Source of the DNA: Sulfurimonas sp. SAG-AH-194-I05
GTDB lineage: Bacteria; Campylobacterota; Campylobacteria; Campylobacterales; Sulfurimonadaceae
Direction: 5' to 3'
Length of the DNA: 64,000 nucleotides
Assembly (NCBI RefSeq): GCF_029215955.1
Contig: NZ_JAEMVA010000002.1
Span: 1-64,000, forward strand
Within the stretch, counting starts at the first letter, position 1. Every line of letters starts with the position of its first letter. The notes under the pieces were generated by a model. That model ran no database searches. It saw nothing but the letters and a program-made list of their open reading frames with translations, and was not told the DNA's origin. The position numbers were made by a program, and so were the translations under genes. Of this stretch, positions 23,746-33,017 are shown piece by piece.

Positions 23746-26700
23746 GTGGAAACTCTTTTATAAATGAAAGTATTTTGTCTTCATCTAATGGTTTAGAATA
23801 GTAATACCCTTGAATCATGTCACATGTAAAGTAACGCAGTAATTCTATTTCTCCCTTTGTTTCAGCACCCTCAGCAACAATACTAAAACCTAAGGTATGT
23901 CCCATTTTAATCATAGCTTCAACAATACTACGGTCATCCTTATCTGTACTAATATCTTTTATAAATGCTCTGTCAATTTTTAAAGTACTAATTGGTAGAG
24001 ATTTTAAATAAGAAAAAGAAGAATACCCTGTTCCAAAATCATCCATAGAAAACTTCACACCTATGTTTTTAAACTGCTCAATTACCTCTAAAACAGTATT
24101 GAAATCTCCAATAAATGTATTTTCAGTTATTTCTAACTCCAACCATGTGGGGTCAAAGTCTAGTTGTTTAAACATTCTTTGTATTTCATCTAAACAACTA
24201 AGGTCTTGGAGTTGTTTCGATGAAAGATTCACTGCAATGTACTCAAGAGTACAGCCCGCATTTTTCCATTTTTTAAAAGTACTACAAGCCTCATAAAGCA
24301 CCCATTTACCAAGGTCAAGTATTAAGCTGCTCTCTTCTGCTAAGGGTATAAAGCTGTCAGGCATTACTAAACCATCCGTAGGATGATTCCAACGAACTAA
24401 AGACTCAACACCTACGACCTTGTTAGATGCTAAGCTTACCTGTGGTTGGTACTGTAAAAAAAGTTCATTGTTTTGTATTGCATGTTTGAGTTGCTCTTCT
24501 ACTCGAGATACTTGGATAGATTTTTCTGTCATAGCCTTATCGTAGTAGGTGAAATTATTACGTCCAGTATCTTTTGTTTTATACATAGCAGTATCTGCAA
24601 ACTGCAATAAATTTTGCGCATTCGTACTATCATGTGGAAAAGTAGCTATACCAATACTAAGACCCACCCTGTAGCTTCTCTTTTTACCTTCAATAGGCTT
24701 TGCAATGACTCCAAGCATTTTATGGCATAGCGTATTTATATCATTCAATGTTTTATAATCGTTTATCACTAAAACAAATTCATCGCCACCAAGCCTTGCA
24801 AGTAAGTCCTCTTCTCTTAAAATAGTTTTGAGTCTTACTGCAACGTGTTTTAAAACAAAGTCCCCTGCTTCATGTCCATAACTATCGTTAATAATTTTAA
24901 ATTTATCAAGATCAATAAAAAGAACAGCACCCTTCTTTTTAGAACGTTTCTTTTGCGCAAGTATATAGTTTAAATACTCTAACGCGAAAGTTCTATTTGG
25001 AAGACCTGTGAGACTATCGTGTGTTGCTTGGTATTTTATTTTGTTATCTTGTTTCTTTTTCTCACCTGTAATAAAGAGCATCACAAAAAATGCAAGAACA
25101 CTTGAAATAAAAATAAAAATTATAATAGTGAACATTAAAGTATCTAAAAAAACAAATATCTCTTTTTTATCGATTTCAGTAAGAATAATCCATGAAAAGT
25201 CTTCAAATTGTAGAGTGTCAAAACTTGAAAGAACATCCTCTCCATTGTAATTTTCTATAAACGATACTCCACTTTCATCATTCATAGCTTTTAGTACGGA
25301 CTCTGAGGTCATTTTTATATTGTATTTATACGAGTGTTTAACATTAAAATCTTGTGGGTTTAAAAAAGAATCTGTTCGTAACTTAGCATCTTCACCGACA
25401 ATATATGTTTCTTTTTTTTCATAACTTTTGTCATTGTTACGAAGAAGTTTTTGAAGTGTTTCTTGGTTTAACTCAAGCACTACAATATTTTGAACCTTTC
25501 CTTTTTTATTTATCATAGGCATAAGAACGTATTGTGACAATTCACTCGAACAACTACTATGAAAGTTAATATCTGTTAAAACAAGCTTCTTGTTTGTAAA
25601 AACCTTGTTAATTGCCTTTACTAAATGCGTATCATCATCCTTACAATACATTAAATCTTTGTCATTCATTTTACTTTTATCTATAGAATAGAACAAATCT
25701 CCCTTTGAACCAATAAGCATAATGTTTTTATATCCATAATCATGTGCAAATCTTTCAAAATAATCTGACCCATCAATAATAGGGGAAATGACTTCTGTAT
25801 ATTTTACAGTTGTTTGCATACTTAAAATGATGTTATTCAAATGTACTGGAGTGTATCCTACGAGCTCAATAGCACCATTATTATTGTATTTCATAGCAAC
25901 ACCAGGGAGAGTAAAACCTAGATTGATATATTTTCCTTTTACAGAGTCACCAATTCTTCCAGTCTTTTTTATTGATTTTGTTCTATGTGATGCTAAAAAA
26001 GTTTCATTTTCATATTTATATATTAGAAATGTCTCAGCACTCTTCCCTAAAGCAGCAACATTTTCAATAACTTTTTGTATTTCTGCTTGATTTATCTCTA
26101 TTGCGATATAACCATCAACATCTTTAAAGGGTGCTACTACATACTGTTTGTAAAGACCACTGTTTGCTTGGTTCCCTGTCGTAACAAAAGATGCTTTAAG
26201 TTCTTTTTTTTGTCCCTTTAAAAGCGTACATGTTTTTTCAAAAGCACTCGTAAGTTCACTTGCATTTTTATTTAAAAGTGTCGCATCATCACTTGAGTAA
26301 ATAATTTCTCCATCAGCATCCATCATTAAAACATTGACAATCGCAAGCTCTTTTTTATATTTATAAATATTATCTAAATACGTACTACTAACTTCCTTAC
26401 CCTGACTTAAAAACTTAAATATATACTGAAATACATCTTTTTTTGCAAGAGAAACTATAGTATTAGCAACAGAATGGTAATAATTTTGAAGATGGCTTTT
26501 TTGTAAATCTTGAATATTTGCAATATTTTTTGTAGCTTGTTTTTCTAAAAAAGAGATTGTTTTAGCAAGCTCTTTGACATCAAATTTTACTTGCTCAAAG
26601 TGCTTTATAACCTCTTGCTTTTTTTGAACGTTATGACTTTGAAGGTACATCAATGTATGTGCAATTTTTTCTTCTTTGGCTTCATTGTATGTCAGCAAAC

Positions 26701-26779
26701 CAAAAAGAATTAAAGGAAGAATCGATGCAAAAATAATAATATTTTGAAATGTTAAAAACTTATTTTTATTGTGTAACAT
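23735..26779 (-). CDS. Membrane sensor GGDEF-EAL protein (c-di-GMP turnover)
   Basis: 1014 residues. A first membrane helix (residues 8-26) is followed by a large periplasmic part, about residues 30-550, with two Cache-like segments (KYTEVISPIIDGSDYF and VGEDAKLRTDSFLN), then a second helix (LMFTIIIFIFISSVLAF). The GGDEF domain has an intact ARLGGDEFVL, and the EAL domain (about 770-1010) reads GVESLVRW in place of the first EAL, with ELEITENTF, DDFGTGYSS and KIDRAFI retained. Both cyclase and phosphodiesterase activities are possible; ESL variants are often active. Confidence 0.88.
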   Translation of the reverse strand: MLHNKNKFLTFQNIIIFASILPLILFGLLTYNEAKEEKIAHTLMYLQSHNVQKKQEVIKHFEQVKFDVKELAKTISFLEKQATKNIANIQDLQKSHLQNYYHSVANTIVSLAKKDVFQYIFKFLSQGKEVSSTYLDNIYKYKKELAIVNVLMMDADGEIIYSSDDATLLNKNASELTSAFEKTCTLLKGQKKELKASFVTTGNQANSGLYKQYVVAPFKDVDGYIAIEINQAEIQKVIENVAALGKSAETFLIYKYENETFLASHRTKSIKKTGRIGDSVKGKYINLGFTLPGVAMKYNNNGAIELVGYTPVHLNNIILSMQTTVKYTEVISPIIDGSDYFERFAHDYGYKNIMLIGSKGDLFYSIDKSKMNDKDLMYCKDDDTHLVKAINKVFTNKKLVLTDINFHSSCSSELSQYVLMPMINKKGKVQNIVVLELNQETLQKLLRNNDKSYEKKETYIVGEDAKLRTDSFLNPQDFNVKHSYKYNIKMTSESVLKAMNDESGVSFIENYNGEDVLSSFDTLQFEDFSWIILTEIDKKEIFVFLDTLMFTIIIFIFISSVLAFFVMLFITGEKKKQDNKIKYQATHDSLTGLPNRTFALEYLNYILAQKKRSKKKGAVLFIDLDKFKIINDSYGHEAGDFVLKHVAVRLKTILREEDLLARLGGDEFVLVINDYKTLNDINTLCHKMLGVIAKPIEGKKRSYRVGLSIGIATFPHDSTNAQNLLQFADTAMYKTKDTGRNNFTYYDKAMTEKSIQVSRVEEQLKHAIQNNELFLQYQPQVSLASNKVVGVESLVRWNHPTDGLVMPDSFIPLAEESSLILDLGKWVLYEACSTFKKWKNAGCTLEYIAVNLSSKQLQDLSCLDEIQRMFKQLDFDPTWLELEITENTFIGDFNTVLEVIEQFKNIGVKFSMDDFGTGYSSFSYLKSLPISTLKIDRAFIKDISTDKDDRSIVEAMIKMGHTLGFSIVAEGAETKGEIELLRYFTCDMIQGYYYSKPLDEDKILSFIKEFPHAK

Positions 26780-26815
26780 ACGATAGTTTTCCTCGCTTTT
26801 TTATATAAAAATGTA

Positions 26816-27649
26816 TTAAAGGGTTCGTAACATTACAATATTTGCATTGTCTTGTACTCTTCTAAAGTGGTTTCTAAGTGCTAATTCTCTTTTCTTTTGC
26901 ATGATTTCATTCATAATATTTACTTTATATTTTTCATATCCTGCATTTTGGGAATCTTGGATTGCTTTCATATAAAAACTCATACTTCCACCTTTCCCAT
27001 CGGGAACGATAGGAGTAAAAGTATGTAGCTTTGTTCTTTCTAAAAGACCTGCAAGTTGTGGAGAAATTCTATCATAGGGTAATACTTGTTCAATTTGCTG
27101 AATCTGAGGTGAATAAAACATTGGGTTTTGTACCTTTTGAACCAAGGCAGCTTTATTTACTGTTTGGTAAATGACTACTGTAAAAGCAGAAGGATGGTAA
27201 AATGATTTTTTATTCAGTTCATAGTACACTTTTAGTTCACTCTCACTAGGTTTAGTAAGCTTGGCGTATGAAATAGAATCATAAAGTTTTTTAGAAAGTA
27301 ACTTCTGTTTTATTTTTTCTTTTAATTCTTCTGAATTTAATCCACCATTGTTAAGTGCGGCTGCATAAAAGTCATTTACACTCATGTTGTTTTTTTGTGC
27401 TGTTGCTTTTATGTCATCGTAAATATCACCTGTGGCTACGGTTATTTTACGTTTTTTAATTTCAACTTCTTCTAACTTTTGACGGATTAAAGCATCTGTC
27501 GCTTGTTTTTCATTTAACTGAGAGCTTTGCATCTCTTTTTTTATATCGTAAAGAGTAATTGCTTTATCGTTTACTACTACTGCTACACCGCCTATCATTT
27601 GTGCATTTAAACCAGCTACACAGAGAAGACTTATTAAAAATTTATTCAT
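26816..27649 (-). CDS. SurA-like periplasmic chaperone (Cj1289-type)
   Basis: 277 residues with a signal peptide (MNKFLISLLCVAGLNAQ). The SurA N-terminal domain is recognisable from GGVAVVVNDKAITLYDI and DALIRQKLEEVEI, and a rotamase-like domain covers about residues 150-250. It matches the short single-PPIase chaperone described in Campylobacter as Cj1289, assisting outer-membrane protein folding. Divergent from gltX. Confidence 0.8.
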   Translation of the reverse strand: MNKFLISLLCVAGLNAQMIGGVAVVVNDKAITLYDIKKEMQSSQLNEKQATDALIRQKLEEVEIKKRKITVATGDIYDDIKATAQKNNMSVNDFYAAALNNGGLNSEELKEKIKQKLLSKKLYDSISYAKLTKPSESELKVYYELNKKSFYHPSAFTVVIYQTVNKAALVQKVQNPMFYSPQIQQIEQVLPYDRISPQLAGLLERTKLHTFTPIVPDGKGGSMSFYMKAIQDSQNAGYEKYKVNIMNEIMQKKRELALRNHFRRVQDNANIVMLRTL

Positions 27650-27742
27650 ACTTATTCACTTTATTAAAATTTAGAAGTCTATTTTACCCTTTTTTAACCA
27701 AGTTTTGTCTAAAATTCGCTTACTTTAATAAAAGGCTACACT

Positions 27743-29131
27743 ATGGTTGTTACACGTTTTGCTCCAAGTCCTACAGGATACCTTCATATTGGTGGTTTAC
27801 GAACTGCATTATTTTCTTACCTTTGGGCTAAAAAAAATGGAGGTAATTTTGTTTTACGTATCGAAGATACAGACAAGGCAAGAAACTCACAAGAAGCAAC
27901 AGATGCTATTTTAAAAGCATTTGAGTGGTTAGGGTTAGAGCACGATGGTGACATAACATACCAGTCCCAACGTGACGATATTTATGCAAAATATATTAAG
28001 CAACTTTTAGATGAAGGTAAAGCTTACAAATGCTACATGTCAAAAGAAGAACTTACACAACTTCGTGAGACGCAAATGGCAAACAAAGAACGTACAAAAT
28101 ACAACGGAAAATACCGTGATTTTGATGGTACACCTCCAGAAGGTATAGAACCTGTTATTCGTATAAAAGCACCATTAACTGGTGCAATTGTAGTAGAAGA
28201 TGGAGTAAAGGGGAATGTTTCTTTTCAAGCAGAAGACATTTTAGACGACTTTGTAATCGCTCGCGCTGACGGTGCTCCAACATATAACTTTGTTGTAGCA
28301 ATAGACGACCACTTAATGGGTATAAATGAAGTCATTCGTGGCGATGACCACCTCTCAAATACACCCAAACAAATCGTAGTTTATAATGCCTTAGGATTTC
28401 CTTTACCTACGTTTTACCATGTCCCTATGATTCATAATGCAGCTGGAAAGAAACTAAGTAAACGCGATGGTGCAACAGATGTAATGGCTTATAAAGAGAT
28501 GGGGTATACACCACAGGCACTTTTAAACTTTTTAGTACGTTTAGGCTGGAGTCATGGGGATCAAGAGATTTTTTCTATGGATGAAATGAAAGATTTGTTT
28601 CATCCAAAAGACATCAATAAATCGGCTTCTATTTACGCAACTGACAAACTCGACTGGTTAAACGCCCACTACATCAAGAGCACTCCAAATGCAGAGTTAG
28701 TGGAACTTTTAACTGCTTATGATTTAGTTCTCACTTCACATGACAAAAAAGAGATTCTTCTTGATGCACTTAAAGAAAGAGCAAAAACATTAAAAGACTT
28801 AGCTGCACTTGCTAAAGAGATTTTAGAGACGCCTACAAGCTATGATGCAAAAGCTGTAAAAAAAGCCTTTAAAGGAAATGCTATAGAAGTTTTAAATACT
28901 TTTGGAGCAAAACTCTCAGTATGTGAAAACCCTCATTTACCAACAGACTACCACACATTAATGGAAGAAGTTGTCAATGAAATGGAAATAGGTTTTGGTA
29001 AAATCGGTCAACCTCTTCGTGTTGCACTTCTTGGTAAAATGAGTGGTCCAGGGCTTGACAGCGTTATGGCAATTTTGGGTCGTGATGAAACTATGCTGAG
29101 AATTACAAACGCTATCACAGCACATTCTTAA
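27743..29131 (+). CDS. gltX: Glutamate-tRNA ligase
   Basis: 462 residues, class I aminoacyl-tRNA synthetase. HIGH motif in FAPSPTGYLHIGGLRTA and KMSKS-like motif in KKLSKRDGA; RGDDHLSNTPKQI is typical of GluRS. Many Campylobacterota carry two gltX copies, one charging tRNA-Gln; which this is cannot be decided from the sequence. No zinc-finger cysteines are seen in the insertion. Confidence 0.95.
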   Translation: MVVTRFAPSPTGYLHIGGLRTALFSYLWAKKNGGNFVLRIEDTDKARNSQEATDAILKAFEWLGLEHDGDITYQSQRDDIYAKYIKQLLDEGKAYKCYMSKEELTQLRETQMANKERTKYNGKYRDFDGTPPEGIEPVIRIKAPLTGAIVVEDGVKGNVSFQAEDILDDFVIARADGAPTYNFVVAIDDHLMGINEVIRGDDHLSNTPKQIVVYNALGFPLPTFYHVPMIHNAAGKKLSKRDGATDVMAYKEMGYTPQALLNFLVRLGWSHGDQEIFSMDEMKDLFHPKDINKSASIYATDKLDWLNAHYIKSTPNAELVELLTAYDLVLTSHDKKEILLDALKERAKTLKDLAALAKEILETPTSYDAKAVKKAFKGNAIEVLNTFGAKLSVCENPHLPTDYHTLMEEVVNEMEIGFGKIGQPLRVALLGKMSGPGLDSVMAILGRDETMLRITNAITAHS

Positions 29132-29189
29132 AAATAGGTTCAATAAATTAAGATAAAATAATAAAATATACTAAATAGAGGTTGTTTTT

Positions 29190-30278
29190 ATGGAATATGT
29201 AACACTTTTTTTCACCGCTTTACTTGACCTTTCACATGCTATGAGTCCTTATATTCTTTTTGGTCTTATTTTTGCGGGGATACTCCATGAAATTGTTCCA
29301 GATACCCTTGTTACAAAGCATTTAGGAAATGAAAATATTCTCTCAGTTATAAAGTCTACTTTATTTGGAATTCCACTACCTGTTTGCTCGTGTGGGGTTA
29401 TTCCACTTGCTACGAGTATTAAAAAAAGTGGTGCAAGTAAGGGTGCTACACTTTCTTTTTTAATTTCTACTCCCATAACTGGTGCTGATTCTATTTTAGC
29501 AACCTACGGAATGTTTGGATGGATTTTTACAATTTACAGAGTCATTACCTCTATGGTTATTGCTACTGTTGCTGGAATACTCTCTAATTTATTTGACAAA
29601 GAAAAGCCAAAACCCGCTTTTAGTGCTTTTGCACCACAAGGCAATAAAGCATCTTTTAGTATGAATGCACCAAAACCTCAACAAGAAGCTCCTTCGAGTT
29701 GCTGCTCCACGCAAACGAAAAAAGATAAATTTTCTTTAAAAAAAGTTTTTACGTACTCTTTTGGAACACTCTTAAAAGACATCGCTAAACCCCTTTTTAT
29801 CGGTTTAGTTTTAGGCGCTTTCATTACCATCGCTATTCCTCAAAACTTAAGTGAAATACTTTTAGAGTACGGTTGGCTTTCATACCTAGTAGCAATAGCT
29901 ATTGCAGTTCCTATGTACGTATGTGCAACAGCTTCTCTTCCTATTGCCGCAGCACTTATGATAGCTGGTGTTAGCCCTGGAGCTGCCTTTGTTTTTTTAA
30001 CAGCAGGACCTGCTACAAACACTGTCACAATGGGTGTTGTAAAAAGCCTTCTTGGACTTAAGTCTTTGTATATTTATCTTGGAAGTATCATACTTGGAAG
30101 TATTGTTTTTGGCTTAGGGCTTGATTATATTTTTAACATAAATGACATCGACCCCACGAGCCTCATTCATATGCATGAAGAAGTTGGAATAATCCAAATT
30201 TTCAGCACAACAGTTTTATGGGCTTTCATTCTTTACTATATGCTCAAACCATATCTTAAAAAAGTGTACTATGCTTGA
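29190..30278 (+). CDS. SO_0444-family Cu/Zn efflux permease
   Basis: 362 residues with eight to ten membrane helices in two repeats. The motif GIPLPVCSCGVIPLA (near residue 66) and its counterpart VCATASLPIAAALM in the second half define the ArsP/DUF318 permeases. The central loop carries a cysteine pair in SSCCSTQ, typical of the SO_0444 branch proposed to export copper or zinc. It overlaps the following ABC gene by 8 nt. A copper theme recurs at 37-43 kb and 62.3 kb. Confidence 0.82.
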   Translation: MEYVTLFFTALLDLSHAMSPYILFGLIFAGILHEIVPDTLVTKHLGNENILSVIKSTLFGIPLPVCSCGVIPLATSIKKSGASKGATLSFLISTPITGADSILATYGMFGWIFTIYRVITSMVIATVAGILSNLFDKEKPKPAFSAFAPQGNKASFSMNAPKPQQEAPSSCCSTQTKKDKFSLKKVFTYSFGTLLKDIAKPLFIGLVLGAFITIAIPQNLSEILLEYGWLSYLVAIAIAVPMYVCATASLPIAAALMIAGVSPGAAFVFLTAGPATNTVTMGVVKSLLGLKSLYIYLGSIILGSIVFGLGLDYIFNINDIDPTSLIHMHEEVGIIQIFSTTVLWAFILYYMLKPYLKKVYYA

Positions 30279-32040
30279 AAATAAAATTACTTTAAAAAGT
30301 ATTTTTTCACTTATTTTAGACAAAAAACCAGCACTTATTTATGGGCAAATTATTACACTTTTTGCTATTACAGTAAGTGTTCCGATTCCTCTTATTTTAC
30401 CTATGATGGTTGATGAAGTGTTACTTGAAAAACCTGCGAGTTTTGTGGCTACTATTACTACACTTTTTGGAGAGGGTTCTGCTTTTTATTATGTAGCTAT
30501 TGTTACTTTAGCTGTTATATTTTTACGATTTCTTTATTATTTACTGAATGCAGTTATTGTCAGAATATTTACTAAAATTTCAAAGTATGTTACTTTTATG
30601 ATTCGTAAACGTCTTATACAACACTTAAAAATAACCTCTATGAATGCATATGAAACCTTAGGTTCTGGGGCAATCACTTCAAACCTAGTAACAGATATAA
30701 ATACTTTCGATGCTTTTATAATGACAGGTATCTCAAAACTCGTCTCAGCAACACTGACACTTATCGCTGTTGCAGGTGTTATGATTATGATGAACCCTAT
30801 TTTGGGTCTTTTAATTCTAATCATCCAACCACTTAATGTTTTAATGAGTAAAAAAATGTCTAAGGCCGTTGGTGTTTTAAAACGCAATGAAAATGAAGCG
30901 ATAGAAAACTTTCAAAACAACATAGGCGAAACACTTGATTTATACGGACAAATTAAAGCCTCAAACAAAGAAGAATACTTTTTTAATAAAGCTATTACAA
31001 ATGCCAAGATAATTCAAACAACTTCAAATGAATACAGTTTTAAAAGTGTTATTTATGAGAAACTCTCCAATACTATTTCACTTGGGATGTTTGAAATTCT
31101 TCGTGCATCTGGATTTTTACTTGTTGTTTATAGTGACCTCAGCATAGGGATGATGTTTGCAATGTTTGGGTATATTTGGTTTATTATGACACCTGTGCAA
31201 GAGATACTTTCACTCCAGTATAGTTATGCCTCGGCTATGGGAGCACTGCGTCGTATAAATAAGATTTTAGTTCTTACAACCGAAAATAGTGGACTTGAAA
31301 TAATCCAAGCCCAGCATGTGGATATACAACTCAAAGAACTCGATTTTAGCTACTCCAACAACAAACCTATTTTACAAAACATATCTATGAACATACGTTC
31401 AGGTTCAAAAATAGCACTTATAGGGGCAAGTGGAAGTGGAAAAACTACACTTGCTCAAATTATTTCAGGTTTTTATGAAAAAAAAGCAGGTACACTCTCT
31501 TATAATACAAAAGATATTGAAACCCTAGATAAAAAATCACTAAGAGAAAGAATATTTTTAGTCTTACAAATGCCTATACTTTTTAACGCTACATTACGTT
31601 TTAATATTACTATGGGTGATGAAAATACAAGTGATGAAGCAATCAAAAAAGCTCTCAAAATTGCACAACTTGACTCTATGATAGAAGATATGGAAGATGG
31701 ACTTGACACTATTGTTGGTCGCCATGGTATTCGTCTCTCAGGAGGACAACGTCAACGTCTTAGTATAGCACGTATGATTATTGCAAACCCAAGTGTTGTT
31801 ATATTTGATGAATCTACCTCTGCACTCGATGTCCAAACAGAAGCGAAACTACAAATAGCCCTAGAGCCTATTTTAAAAGAAAAAACAGTTATAACTATAG
31901 CCCATAGATTAAGTACAGTAAAAAATGCTGATACAATTTATGTTTTAGATAAAGGAACAATCACACAAAGTGGGACGCATGAGGAATTAGAAAAAGAAGA
32001 GGGTCATTACAATAGTTTTGTAAAGAACCAACTCCTTTAA
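30271..32040 (+). CDS. ABC transporter, fused permease and ATPase
   Basis: 589 residues: six membrane helices (about residues 20-300) followed by the ATPase with Walker A GASGSGKTT, signature LSGGQRQRLSIARM, Walker B VVIFDESTSALD and H-loop AHRLST. Members export lipids, drugs or peptides as homodimers; the substrate is unknown. It overlaps the metal permease gene, so the two are probably co-expressed. Confidence 0.92.
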   Translation: MLENKITLKSIFSLILDKKPALIYGQIITLFAITVSVPIPLILPMMVDEVLLEKPASFVATITTLFGEGSAFYYVAIVTLAVIFLRFLYYLLNAVIVRIFTKISKYVTFMIRKRLIQHLKITSMNAYETLGSGAITSNLVTDINTFDAFIMTGISKLVSATLTLIAVAGVMIMMNPILGLLILIIQPLNVLMSKKMSKAVGVLKRNENEAIENFQNNIGETLDLYGQIKASNKEEYFFNKAITNAKIIQTTSNEYSFKSVIYEKLSNTISLGMFEILRASGFLLVVYSDLSIGMMFAMFGYIWFIMTPVQEILSLQYSYASAMGALRRINKILVLTTENSGLEIIQAQHVDIQLKELDFSYSNNKPILQNISMNIRSGSKIALIGASGSGKTTLAQIISGFYEKKAGTLSYNTKDIETLDKKSLRERIFLVLQMPILFNATLRFNITMGDENTSDEAIKKALKIAQLDSMIEDMEDGLDTIVGRHGIRLSGGQRQRLSIARMIIANPSVVIFDESTSALDVQTEAKLQIALEPILKEKTVITIAHRLSTVKNADTIYVLDKGTITQSGTHEELEKEEGHYNSFVKNQLL

Positions 32041-32043
32041 ATT

Positions 32044-32142
32044 TTACTGTTCAGTTAAAAGAATATCTTTAACTCTTGCTTTTTCTTCATTTATGTACGC
32101 TTCAAGTTCCTCTGCTGTGTTGAAAACTTTGGCAATTTGAGT
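32044..32142 (-). pseudogene. C-terminal gene fragment cut at the cassette border
   Basis: A minus-strand frame reads KVFNTAEELEAYINEEK and a few more residues to a stop at 32044-32046. It has no start codon; coding character stops near 32142, exactly where the promoter of cassette 5 begins on the other strand. The parent gene is not recognised. Confidence 0.4.
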
Positions 32143-32162
32143 TTATTAAATTATATTTGTGC

Positions 32163-32168
32163 TATACT
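32163..32168 (+). promoter_or_regulatory. -10 box of cassette 5, leaderless geometry
   Basis: TATACT preceded by TGTGC (extended -10 like), followed by TAAAAT and the ATG at 32175: again exactly 6 nt. Confidence 0.5.
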
Positions 32169-32174
32169 TAAAAT

Positions 32175-32332
32175 ATGAAGAAATTGAGAAAGATTGTAGA
32201 AACATATCACTAGGACTTTTTGTAAATGGTAGTTTTACACTTAGCCAAGATGGATTAACGACAAGTGCAATCTTGATTACGAGCATATCTTTATATGCTA
32301 TGATAATTACAGTAATATTTGAGGAGAATTAA
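32175..32332 (+). pseudogene. Decayed small membrane protein (cassette 5, gene A)
   Basis: The ATG-initiated frame (MKKLRKIVETYH) stops after 12 codons. A second frame continues ISLGLFVNGSFTLSQDG, then a hydrophobic helix ILITSISLYAMIITV and ends FEEN with a stop directly abutting gene B. One frameshift and loss of the first helix are inferred by comparison with the intact relatives. Confidence 0.5.
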
Positions 32333-32431
32333 ATGGAAGGTCAAGATATAATACTTGCGATGAGTATCATCGTGGCAGTTGTTGCAACTGTTTTAGCATT
32401 TGTGAAAACAAAAGTAAAACACTCACACTAA
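32333..32431 (+). CDS. Single-helix microprotein (cassette 5, gene B)
   Basis: 32 codons starting MEGQDIILAMSIIVAVVAT, one hydrophobic helix with a basic tail (KTKVKHSH). The ATG directly follows the stop of the decayed gene A, and GAGGAG upstream gives a good ribosome binding site. Gene B is intact although gene A is broken, as at cassette 1. Confidence 0.55.
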   Translation: MEGQDIILAMSIIVAVVATVLAFVKTKVKHSH

Positions 32432-32450
32432 ATAACTACTTTAAATATTT

Positions 32451-32465
32451 ATGCCCAAAGGGCAT
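32451..32465. terminator. Hairpin terminator between cassette 5 and hemerythrin
   Basis: ATGCCC (32451-32456) and GGGCAT (32460-32465) form a perfect stem around AAA, flanked by T-rich sequence on the plus strand and A/T-rich sequence on the other. It lies between convergent genes. Confidence 0.55.
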
Positions 32466-32467
32466 TT

Positions 32468-32869
32468 CTACATAGAATCACCAAGAGCCATTGCCGTTTC
32501 AGAATCCCAACGTGCCACATGTAAAACTATCCAATGTTTAAATTCATCTTCTAAAAAATGTTGTATTGCTTTTGGGTCTTTATCTCTGTCCCAATTTTCT
32601 TTAAGGTTCTTTATTTTTTTACGCATTGTGTCGTGTTCTGCTTTATGAATTCCAGCAGCGAAAAAACCACTTTCTTCCATCATTTGCTCTTCAGTTGAGA
32701 AGTGATCTTCTACGTCAAACTCCACTGCTTTAAAAATTTCATCTACTTTTTCTATATCTTTTGCTACTGCCGCGTCATGAAAAGCGTTTATAATTTCTAT
32801 CTCTTCTTCATGAAGCATATTCATTTCCATATTCGATACTTTTTGTACATCTTTAACTGCTAATAACAT
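32468..32869 (-). CDS. Bacteriohemerythrin-like protein
   Basis: The start MLLAVKDVQ at 32869 is chosen because GGAG precedes it by 7 nt; a longer frame upstream lacks this. The 133-residue product has the diiron ligand pattern of hemerythrins: INAFHDA, EDHFSTEEQMM, GIHKAEHDTM and KHWIVLHVARWD. It would bind O2 (or sense it) in the cytoplasm, useful in a microaerophile. No methyl-accepting or GGDEF domain is attached. Confidence 0.87.
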   Translation of the reverse strand: MLLAVKDVQKVSNMEMNMLHEEEIEIINAFHDAAVAKDIEKVDEIFKAVEFDVEDHFSTEEQMMEESGFFAAGIHKAEHDTMRKKIKNLKENWDRDKDPKAIQHFLEDEFKHWIVLHVARWDSETAMALGDSM

Positions 32870-33017
32870 GTGGTTTCTCCAATATTTATTAATTATATGA
32901 AAATTATAACAAAAGATAAAATAATATTCCTTGATAAGTGTCAAGAAAGTAAAAAATGAATGGAATTTTTAAAGGAGTTAAAATTGGCATGTGGACATCC
33001 ATTTCCACATTGTCATT

